NCBI GenBank assembly: GCA_023415305.1
Contig: JAEZKZ010000058.1
Coordinates: 1-41,236 of the forward strand
Direction: 5' to 3'
Source: Bacillota bacterium
Lineage (GTDB): Bacteria; Bacillota; Clostridia; Acetivibrionales; DSM-1351
DNA length: 41,236 bases
Shown here: positions 1 through 6,130 of the stretch, in pieces
Layout: every line of letters starts with the position of its first letter
Position numbering within the stretch: position 1 is the first letter of the stretch
The notes under the pieces: model-generated
What the model was told of the DNA's origin: nothing
Seen by the model: only the letters and a program-made list of their open reading frames with translations
Database searches by the model: none
Translations under genes and position numbers: made by a program

Positions 1-542
1 ATATCGCAGATATGGAGATTATAAGCACACCAATTGACTTCCTGGGAGTAAACAATTATTCGAGCAATTCCGTAATGCATGATAATGATAGTCAGCTTCT
101 TCAAGTCTCTTTTGCAACAACCGGAAAGGCTGTTACAGATTCTGGATGGGAAATCTACCCTGAAGGTCTTTATGACTTGCTGATGTATTTACATAGTGAA
201 TATAAAGGTATTAAATTAATGATTACCGAAAATGGGGCTGCTTATAAGGACATTGTAAATGATAAAGGTCAAGTTGATGATGATAATCGAATTAGTTACC
301 TGAATGATCATATTATACAAGCGCATAAAGCTGTTAAGGATGGAGTTAATTTAGTTGGATATTATGTCTGGTCATTCATGGACAATTTTGAATGGAATCT
401 TGGTTATTCCAAAAGGTTTGGATTGGTTTATATTGATTATATTGATCAAAAGCGTATCATCAAGAAAAGTGGGCTGTGGTACATGGACGTAATACAAAAG
501 AATGGCTTAATAGTCGGGCAATCGGCCTTACAACAAAATTGA
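1..542 (+). CDS. Beta-glucosidase, glycoside hydrolase family 1 (C-terminal part, cut by window edge)
   Basis: Hydrolyses beta-linked glucosides or cellobiose-type disaccharides, probably in the cytoplasm. The reading frame is open to the left edge (first full codon at base 3), so the N-terminal two thirds, including the acid/base NEP motif, lie outside the window. What remains is typical of the GH1 barrel: an FLGVNNY segment, the ITENG motif carrying the catalytic nucleophile Glu, and a YYVWSFMDNFEW stretch that binds the glycone, followed by a normal GLVYIDY end and a TGA stop. The gene is followed by a terminator at 585-627. An internal ATG at 12 is not a real start. Substrate preference cannot be read from this fragment; 6-phospho-beta-glucosidase is the main alternative. 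Confidence 0.93.
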   Translation, partial: IADMEIISTPIDFLGVNNYSSNSVMHDNDSQLLQVSFATTGKAVTDSGWEIYPEGLYDLLMYLHSEYKGIKLMITENGAAYKDIVNDKGQVDDDNRISYLNDHIIQAHKAVKDGVNLVGYYVWSFMDNFEWNLGYSKRFGLVYIDYIDQKRIIKKSGLWYMDVIQKNGLIVGQSALQQN

Positions 543-584
543 TAACATCATAATAAACAGAGAAAAGCTAAACATCTTTAATAG

Positions 585-627
585 AAAGACAGGAAGAAAT
601 CAGTTTCAAAATTCCTGTCTTTTTTCT
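585..627 (+). terminator. Rho-independent terminator after the beta-glucosidase
   Basis: An 11-bp stem, AAAGACAGGAA (585-595) with TTCCTGTCTTT (612-622), closes a 16-nt loop and runs directly into a T-rich tract. It separates the GH1 gene from the MarR operon. Confidence 0.85.
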
Positions 628-677
628 TTGCTATATATAGTTAGAAAAGAATATAAGGCTGGAAAATTAATATAAAT

Positions 678-719
678 AATAGTTGCAAATTCAAACTATT
701 ACGTGATACAATAATTGCA
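678..719 (+). promoter_or_regulatory. Promoter and probable MarR operator of the marR1-methyltransferase operon
   Basis: The sequence shows TTGCAA (683-688), an 18-bp spacer and TACAAT (707-712) with an extended TGA just upstream. Two inverted repeats overlap it: AATAGTT-N9-AACTATT (678-700), a perfect 7-bp repeat, and TACAAT-A-ATTGCA (707-719), which sits on the -10 box. The same layout recurs at 14073-14115 (minus strand) before marR2-hgcA-hgcB and, for the promoter part, at 14154-14183 before the SDR gene. Repression by a MarR protein bound over the -10 is inferred. Confidence 0.7.
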
Positions 720-736
720 GGAGGTAATTAATCACT

Positions 737-1177
737 ATGATTTTTTCTGATGATACTAAGCAATTACGAGAGCTGATAAGAATACTTGAGAGAAAGCTCG
801 GTATTTTGCAGGAAAAGCAAGTTTCATGTTGTGATATAACTCTTGGTCAATGTCATGCTTTAGTTGAAATAGGACGTGCTAAGAGTATTTCACTAAATGA
901 ACTTGCAGAATTGTTGAATCTTGAAAACAGTACAATGAGCAGGACAGTTAATAATTTGGTTACTTTGGAACTTGCCAAAAGGGATATCGATCCAAAGGAC
1001 AGAAGGTATGTGACAATTTCCCTTACCGATAGTGGTTCAAGACTATTTGAAGGTATTGAAGTCGACATGAATTCATATTTTGGTAAAGTATATGGGTCAA
1101 TACCAGAAAATAAGAAGCAACAAGTGCTTGAAAGTTTACAGATTCTTATTGAGGCTATTGGAAAAAACGAACGTTAA
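737..1177 (+). CDS. MarR-family transcriptional regulator with Cys-Cys...Cys sensor-like motif (MarR1)
   Basis: A winged-helix DNA-binding repressor of the MarR family, 146 residues. The recognition helix region (SLNELAELLNLENSTMSRTV) and the wing with the family DxRDRR-like DPKDRRYV motif are clear. Near the N-terminus is QVSCCDITLGQCHAL, with two adjacent cysteines and a third ten residues on. The same pattern occurs in the paralogue at 13534-13983; the two proteins look at least two-thirds identical by eye. Cysteine-based sensing of a thiophilic metal or oxidant is inferred, not shown. It is first in an operon with a methyltransferase and a DUF6485-type protein. The ATG at 737 is the only in-frame start below the AGGAGG at 719-724, though the spacing (about 12 nt) is long. 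Confidence 0.9.
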   Translation: MIFSDDTKQLRELIRILERKLGILQEKQVSCCDITLGQCHALVEIGRAKSISLNELAELLNLENSTMSRTVNNLVTLELAKRDIDPKDRRYVTISLTDSGSRLFEGIEVDMNSYFGKVYGSIPENKKQQVLESLQILIEAIGKNER

Positions 1178-1191
1178 GGTGAAAATGCCCT

Positions 1192-1269
1192 ATGCTTGTC
1201 AGAGATTTATCTGAAATAGTTGAAGAATTATTAGAATTAAATAAATTAGGGAGTGAAGAACATGGATAG
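1192..1269 (+). CDS. Possible 25-residue leader peptide overlapping the methyltransferase start
   Basis: Between marR1 and the methyltransferase, ATG 1192 follows AAGGTGA (1176-1182) by about 9 nt and opens a short frame rich in Glu and Leu that ends in TAG at 1267-1269, overlapping the methyltransferase start at 1262. The peptide would be an amphipathic helix. It could be a translational coupler or merely chance; no family is recognised. Confidence 0.25.
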   Translation: MLVRDLSEIVEELLELNKLGSEEHG

Positions 1270-1885
1270 TAAGATGTATTTTAAAGAGGTTGCAGGTCAA
1301 TGGGATAAAATGCAACAGGGATTTTTCTCAGAAGCTGTTCGTGAAAAGGCGTACTGTCTTGCAAATGTTAAAGAAGGAGAATTGGCTGCAGATATTGGTG
1401 CAGGTACTGGTTTTGTTTCAGAAGGGCTGTTAAATAAGGGTTTAAAAGTTATAGCTGTAGACAGGTCTGAAGAAATGCTGGAGCAGATGAAAAATAAATT
1501 TGGTACAGATAGCGGAATTGAATATCGACAAGGTGAAGCAGAATGTCTTCCAATTGAAAACAATAATGTAGATTATGCAATGGCAAATATGTACCTACAT
1601 CATGTTGAGGATCCGTTAACAGCTATAAAAGAAATGACTAGAATTCTTAAGCCAGGCGGTAAACTGGTTATAACGGATTTGGATAAACACAATCATGAGT
1701 TCTTAAAACTTGAACAGCATGATCGATGGCTTGGATTTAAGCGAGAAGATGTTAAGGAATGGTTCACTTCAGCAGGGCTTAAAAATATTGTAATTGATTG
1801 TGCCGGTGGCAACTGTTGCGCAAGTTCCAGCTGCGGGTGCGACCAAGCAGCAATCAGCATATTTGCTGTTTGCGGAGAAAAATAA
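1262..1885 (+). CDS. Class I SAM-dependent methyltransferase with cysteine-rich C-terminus
   Basis: Transfers a methyl group from S-adenosylmethionine to an unknown acceptor. The Rossmann-type core is complete: motif I DIGAGTGFVSEGLL, an acidic strand-2 end (VIAVDRSEEML), an AECLPI motif like UbiE/COQ5 relatives, and a post-motif LKPGGKLVITDLD. The unusual part is the end, where CAGGNCC...SCGC puts several cysteines in about 16 residues. This recalls metal- or metalloid-binding tails, but the canonical ArsM cysteine arrangement is not evident. An in-frame GTG at 1253 exists, but AGGGAG at 1247-1252 is spaced correctly for ATG 1262. It lies between a MarR regulator and a cysteine-rich small protein, so a role in handling a thiophilic metal(loid) or in thiol methylation is plausible inference. 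Confidence 0.85.
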   Translation: MDSKMYFKEVAGQWDKMQQGFFSEAVREKAYCLANVKEGELAADIGAGTGFVSEGLLNKGLKVIAVDRSEEMLEQMKNKFGTDSGIEYRQGEAECLPIENNNVDYAMANMYLHHVEDPLTAIKEMTRILKPGGKLVITDLDKHNHEFLKLEQHDRWLGFKREDVKEWFTSAGLKNIVIDCAGGNCCASSSCGCDQAAISIFAVCGEK

Positions 1886-1903
1886 ATTTTATGGGGGTTT
1901 ATT

Positions 1904-2125
1904 ATGACTTGTACTCGTAACGATAACCTGGGAAATGATAATAAATGCAAATGCACATTTACACATTGCGAAAATTGGGGTAAATGTTGTTCATGTGTTT
2001 TATTCCATCGTACCAAAGGTGGTTTACCTGGCTGTTTTTTTACTGAAGAAGCTGAAAGAACGGGTAATAGGGATGTAGATTATTTTATAAAGAATATTGG
2101 TGTGCCATTGAAAGAAGGCGAATAA
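1904..2125 (+). CDS. Small cysteine-rich protein, DUF6485-like
   Basis: A 73-residue protein with about eight cysteines, arranged as an N-terminal CxC...C group, a CCxC group, then LPGCFFTEEAE and a DVDYFI end. This matches my memory of the DUF6485 family, whose function is unknown; a small Zn or Fe-S-type site is a reasonable guess. A GGGGG Shine-Dalgarno lies just before ATG 1904, and the gene is 18 nt downstream of the methyltransferase, so all three genes form one operon. No signal peptide is visible, so it should be cytoplasmic. Confidence 0.7.
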   Translation: MTCTRNDNLGNDNKCKCTFTHCENWGKCCSCVLFHRTKGGLPGCFFTEEAERTGNRDVDYFIKNIGVPLKEGE

Positions 2126-2283
2126 CATCAGCTATATGTTATCTTTTTAGTAACCTAAATTAATTTATAAATCAGATTCAAATGAGAACTCAGCTTTACG
2201 TGTATTAAACGAAAGATACACACATTGAGAGATTACAGACGAAGAATACAGAAGAAAAGGTTGAATTAAAAAATTGACGGAGG

Positions 2284-2304
2284 GGAGCCAGAAATGGCTC
2301 CTTT
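2284..2304 (+). terminator. Hairpin, probable weak terminator of the marR1 operon
   Basis: GGAGCCA (2284-2290) pairs with TGGCTCC (2295-2301) around a GAAA tetraloop and is followed only by TTT. The rest of the 2126-2412 gap shows no gene that I can support. Confidence 0.5.
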
Positions 2305-2412
2305 GCTCATCGTATGACCCTATAATAAAATTTAAATATTTGATTCATCTTCATAACTTCTTCATAAACCACTGATATGATTAGGGAAAATAGCAATAGG
2401 AGGGCAGATTAT

Positions 2413-2916
2413 ATGGCAAATACGAAAAAAAATATGTCAAGAAAAAGAAATAAAAAAATATTAGTTATTGTTGGTGCAATGGTAGTTATCCTTGCTTTTG
2501 TCCTGGTTATTAAAGGCGCTTGGAGCAGCAAAGACTCTAATATAACCAGTGATGGAAGTCTGATTATACCGAAAATTGATATTACCGCAACTGCGAAATT
2601 TTTCCCGTACAATGTTGGAGGTACTAAAATGGAGGTACTTGCTGTAAAAGCATCAGACGGTACTATCAGGACAGCTTTTAATACCTGTCAGGTATGTTAC
2701 GGTTCAGGAAGAGGGTATTACAAGCTGGATGGTGATATACTCGTATGTCAGAATTGCGGAAATAGATTCGAGCCCGACCAGGTTGAAATGCAAAAAGGGG
2801 GCTGCAATCCAGTTCCGATATTTGATGAAGATAAATCAGATGATGGTCAGAATATTGTAATTACAAAAGACTATTTTCAACAGGCCAAAGAGATATTTTC
2901 AAATTGGAAGAACTGA
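2413..2916 (+). CDS. DUF2318 domain membrane-anchored protein
   Basis: Carries a basic N-terminus, one membrane segment (about 15-35 from this start) and an extracytoplasmic DUF2318 domain. The family hallmark is present: FNTCQVCYGSGRGY, then CQNCGNRFE and GGCNPVPI, giving two CxxC pairs plus another Cys. DUF2318 proteins are usually found with metal transporters such as FTR1-type permeases or copper systems; their exact biochemistry is not settled. Here the gene directly precedes the HMA/TauE-like/cupredoxin fusion, so it probably handles copper or another metal on the outer face. AGGAGGG at 2398-2404 selects ATG 2413 over the in-frame ATG 2377. Confidence 0.85.
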   Translation: MANTKKNMSRKRNKKILVIVGAMVVILAFVLVIKGAWSSKDSNITSDGSLIIPKIDITATAKFFPYNVGGTKMEVLAVKASDGTIRTAFNTCQVCYGSGRGYYKLDGDILVCQNCGNRFEPDQVEMQKGGCNPVPIFDEDKSDDGQNIVITKDYFQQAKEIFSNWKN

Positions 2917-2955
2917 TTTTATAGGCATAACTTGAACTAGGGGTGGTAATTTTTT

Positions 2956-5361
2956 ATGGAATCCAAAGAGAAAAGAGCAAAAATTAGTATCGGTGGTATG
3001 ACGTGTATCAGCTGCCAAAACAAAATAGAAAAAAAGCTTCGTAATACTGAAGGTGTGAAAAGTGCTACCGTAAGATATAGCGAAGGAACCGCTGATGTTA
3101 CTTATGATACAGGTGTCATTACCTTCAAGGATATTTGCGCAATCATTGGAAAACTGGGCTACAAAATATTAACTGAAAATGAAAAACTAAAACCGGATGC
3201 AAGCCGTGTCATAGGAATATTGATTATTATTGTTTCGCTGTATGTGCTCCTGCAGCAATTCGGTATTTTAAACCTTCTTGTACCAAGTCAACTGGCCGAT
3301 GCCAGAATGGGATATGGGATGCTGTTTGTTATTGGATTAATAACATCTATTCATTGTGTCGCGATGTGCGGCGGTATTAACCTCTCTCAATGCATACCCC
3401 ATGATGGAGAGTCAGATTCGCAAGCCCTGGGGATAGGGAAGAGAAGCCGTTTTTCCACATTCACGCCGGCCTTTTTATATAATCTGGGAAGAGTGATTTC
3501 TTACACAGTTGTCGGGTTTATTCTTGGCTTTGTAAGCCTGCTGTTTGGCGGAGGCTCAGGTGCGGGATTGCCAGTTTTAGCACAAGGAATTATCAAGCTT
3601 ATTGCAGGCGTGTTCATGGTGATCATGGGAATTAATATGCTTGGTATTTTCCCATGGTTGCGTAAATTGCAACCACAAATACCTAAATTCCTCGAACGTA
3701 AAGTCAATAAAGAAAAGTCAAGAAATAAAAGTCCTCTGATTGTAGGATTATTAAATGGCTTGATGCCATGCGGGCCCCTGCAGTCCATGCAAATCGTTGC
3801 GCTGGCTTCTGGAAATCCGTTTGCAGGCGCAATCTCCATGTTCCTGTTTAGTTTGGGAACAGTACCGCTCATGCTAGGGCTTGGCTCCATTGTATCTGCA
3901 TTAGGAAAGAGATTCACCCAAAAGGTTATGAGTATAGGCGCTGTTTTGGTTGTAGTCCTTGGATTAGCCATGCTTTCGCAGGGCGGAAGCCTTTCGGGAT
4001 TATTGCCCCCTAACCTCTTGCTTTCCATAATTCTTGGACTTTGTGTGGTAGGTATTGCGTATAGCATTCCTTTCCGCAGTTTCTCTAACAGGGCTTTACC
4101 AACTGTTGCCACATCAATTGTAGTTATTGCTGTTATATTTGTGTTTAGTTCAGGAATTCTGAGCAACCGCGCTAATGCTGAAAATGTCGACGTCAATATT
4201 GTGGATGGAAAACAGGTTGTCACAAGTACCCTTTCATCGGGTAGATACCCCAATATTGCGGTACAGGTAGGGACCCCTGTAAAATGGGTTATTAATGCAC
4301 CGAAGGGAAGCATAAACGGGTGCAACGACAGGGTTAACATTCAGGCATTTGGAATTAGTAATTATCAGTTCAAGCCCGGTGAAAATGTGATTGAATTCAA
4401 CCCCACAAAAACAGGAAAATTCCAATATAGCTGCTGGATGGGAATGATTCGCGGCACTATTATAGTGACGGATGCGGGTACTTCGATTGGTGAAAGCTCT
4501 GACGACTCGTCAGCACAAAACAATTTCGACAATGGCAATACGGGACCAAGCGATCCGGTTCCGGCAGGCTATAAAATCCCTACCGACAAAGTCGCAGTTG
4601 CTAAGGAAATAACATACAAAGGCATTTACCCGATGCAGGAAGTTACTATTGAATTAACTGATGAAGGCTTTAGCCCCGCTATTATAGTGGTAAAATCAGG
4701 TCTGGATGTTAAATGGAATATTATTAACTCCTCAAGCAATACAGAAGGCGGTACAGAGCTTTTGGTTCCAAATTATGCCACTCAGCTTATTCTGAATGAA
4801 GGTGAAAACTCTCTGTCCTTCACACCAGATAATAGCTTTGATTTTTCAACCGGAGATAATAAATTTTATGGCTATCTCAGTGTAGTTGATGATGTCAGCG
4901 AGGAAACTATCGCGTCAATAAAAGAGGAAATATCTAATTTCCAAACGCTTATTTGGCCGCCTGAAACCTTCCAGCAGAATGTATCAGGGAGTGAAGCTTC
5001 AGGTCAAGCGGTAAAGGCAACTGTAAAGGATGGTGTTCAATATGTGACTTCCACTGTAAGCGGTGGTGGATATGAACCAATTCAAGTTCAAAAAGGGATA
5101 CCGGTCAAATGGACACTGAAGGCTCCGGAGGGGTCGCTGAACGGCTGCAACAACGCTATTGTAATACCTGAATACAATCTTCAAATTGAGCTAAAAACAG
5201 GCGACAATCTGATTGAATTCACACCGGATAAATCAGGAACCTTTGCGTTCAGCTGCTGGATGGGCATGGTGCGTTCCAACATTACGGTTGCAAACGATGA
5301 TGGAACTGTGGATGAAACTGAGGATGATGGTTCATCTAATTTACCATCCTGCTGTGGTTAA
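2956..5361 (+). CDS. HMA / TauE-SafE-like (UreH/DsbD-type) membrane protein fused to three cupredoxin-like domains
   Basis: An 801-residue probable copper-handling membrane protein. Residues 10-72 form a heavy-metal-associated domain with MTCISC (CxxC 17-20). Residues 83-400 hold about eight membrane helices with the motifs HCVAMCGG (133-140), NLGRVISYT (176-184) and LMPCGPLQ (269-276), as in the TauE/SafE, UreH and DsbD-related transporter group. After the last helix come three extracytoplasmic cupredoxin-like domains (about 411-505, 555-645, 690-785). The first and third each have an NGCN cysteine and a CWMGM motif that could ligate copper; the middle one lacks both. The protein ends SCCG. 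It follows the DUF2318 gene by 39 nt and precedes a small membrane peptide. Movement of Cu(I) across the membrane to the outer cupredoxins is inferred; direction is unknown. Confidence 0.88.
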   Translation: MESKEKRAKISIGGMTCISCQNKIEKKLRNTEGVKSATVRYSEGTADVTYDTGVITFKDICAIIGKLGYKILTENEKLKPDASRVIGILIIIVSLYVLLQQFGILNLLVPSQLADARMGYGMLFVIGLITSIHCVAMCGGINLSQCIPHDGESDSQALGIGKRSRFSTFTPAFLYNLGRVISYTVVGFILGFVSLLFGGGSGAGLPVLAQGIIKLIAGVFMVIMGINMLGIFPWLRKLQPQIPKFLERKVNKEKSRNKSPLIVGLLNGLMPCGPLQSMQIVALASGNPFAGAISMFLFSLGTVPLMLGLGSIVSALGKRFTQKVMSIGAVLVVVLGLAMLSQGGSLSGLLPPNLLLSIILGLCVVGIAYSIPFRSFSNRALPTVATSIVVIAVIFVFSSGILSNRANAENVDVNIVDGKQVVTSTLSSGRYPNIAVQVGTPVKWVINAPKGSINGCNDRVNIQAFGISNYQFKPGENVIEFNPTKTGKFQYSCWMGMIRGTIIVTDAGTSIGESSDDSSAQNNFDNGNTGPSDPVPAGYKIPTDKVAVAKEITYKGIYPMQEVTIELTDEGFSPAIIVVKSGLDVKWNIINSSSNTEGGTELLVPNYATQLILNEGENSLSFTPDNSFDFSTGDNKFYGYLSVVDDVSEETIASIKEEISNFQTLIWPPETFQQNVSGSEASGQAVKATVKDGVQYVTSTVSGGGYEPIQVQKGIPVKWTLKAPEGSLNGCNNAIVIPEYNLQIELKTGDNLIEFTPDKSGTFAFSCWMGMVRSNITVANDDGTVDETEDDGSSNLPSCCG

Positions 5362-5388
5362 TAGATAAAGAAAAGGAGGAGCCAGAAT

Positions 5389-5553
5389 ATGCAATTTCTA
5401 CTTGAACATTGGCATTGTATTCTACCCGCACTCGGAATTATTGCGGCGATGTTCTTCATGAGGGATAAGGACAAAGAAAAAAAGGACAGTCATAACTCCT
5501 CGAGAAGTGTAATAAGCACTTCTCAAAATGATAATGATAATATAAGGATATAA
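5389..5553 (+). CDS. 54-residue single-pass membrane peptide
   Basis: ATG 5389 sits about 6 nt after a strong AAAGGAGGA and 27 nt after the upstream fusion gene stop. The peptide starts MQFLLEHWHC, has one hydrophobic segment (about 10-24), then a charged RDKDKEKK stretch and a polar Ser/Asn/Asp-rich tail ending at TAA 5551-5553. The His-x-Cys and Met residues next to the membrane segment could touch copper, but that is speculative. No family is recognised. A terminator follows immediately, so this is the last gene of the operon. Confidence 0.6.
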   Translation: MQFLLEHWHCILPALGIIAAMFFMRDKDKEKKDSHNSSRSVISTSQNDNDNIRI

Positions 5554-5557
5554 TGAA

Positions 5558-5600
5558 AGGCACGGCGAAGCAATGCTCTGCCGTGCCTGAATATAGCTTT
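5558..5600 (+). terminator. Terminator between convergent genes
   Basis: AGGCACGGC (5558-5566) pairs perfectly with GCCGTGCCT (5580-5588); a T run follows at 5597-5601. It serves the plus-strand copper operon and overlaps the end region of the minus-strand HxlR gene. Confidence 0.75.
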
Positions 5601-5601
5601 T

Positions 5602-5961
5602 TCAATTGTGCGATGTCATTGAGCAGCATATTTCAAGATTATTATCTTTCATGTAGCCTGCTCCCCAATTGTACATGGCATTAAGTATCGGACGTAAACT
5701 CAAGCCAAAATTGGTCAACGAATACTCGACCTTTGGCGGGACTACAGGATGGACTGTACGTGTAATCAAATTATCACTTTCAAGCTCGCGAAGCTGCTGA
5801 GTCAGCATTTTAGGTGTAGCCTGGGGGATAAGCCTTTGGAGTTCACCATGGCGGAGCTTACCGTCAATAAGATGCCAGAGTATCAGGGCTTTGTACTTTC
5901 CGCCAATAAGCTTTAAGGTTGCATCCACGGGGCAGCTAAGATTTTTGCTATCAGTTTTCAT
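5602..5961 (-). CDS. HxlR-family transcriptional regulator
   Basis: A 119-residue winged-helix regulator. It has the family start SCPVDATLKLIGGKYKALIL with the conserved cysteine, a recognition region LIPQATPKMLTQQLRELE, and a wing containing VPPKVEYSLT. The C-terminus is EICCSMTSHN, another Cys-Cys pair in this island. GGAGG with a 6-nt gap selects ATG 5961; a longer upstream frame to 6027 is not supported. It diverges from copA, whose promoter lies in the shared 170-bp gap, so it is a good candidate regulator of copA. HxlR proteins often sense aldehydes, quinones or redox changes, so copper sensing here is inference. Confidence 0.88.
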   Translation of the reverse strand: MKTDSKNLSCPVDATLKLIGGKYKALILWHLIDGKLRHGELQRLIPQATPKMLTQQLRELESDNLITRTVHPVVPPKVEYSLTNFGLSLRPILNAMYNWGAGYMKDNNLEICCSMTSHN

Positions 5962-5992
5962 AAAATTCCTCCATGCTATCATTTTGGGTAGT

Positions 5993-6041
5993 ATATCACA
6001 ATATAGTGCGTACTTGTTAAATATCACATTTCGGATATAAT
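5993..6041 (+). promoter_or_regulatory. copA promoter with direct repeats (candidate HxlR sites)
   Basis: TTGTTA (6014-6019) and TATAAT (6036-6041) are 16 bp apart and face copA. The octamer ATATCACA occurs at 5993-6000 and again at 6021-6028, exactly 28 bp apart, with the second copy inside the promoter spacer. That is a plausible operator pair for the divergent HxlR protein. The leader to copA would be about 80 nt. Confidence 0.5.
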
Positions 6042-6130
6042 GATAGCATTGAGTGAAATAATCGTCAAGCTCAAGTAAAGGATATGCTCATATATTCAAT
6101 TATAATACTAAATAAGTTAGGTGATGAAGC

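Noticed and set aside
3501..4340. 279-codon open frame antisense to the copper fusion gene
   Set aside because: Lies fully inside a well-supported gene, lacks a ribosome site and reads as a shadow of the membrane-protein codons.
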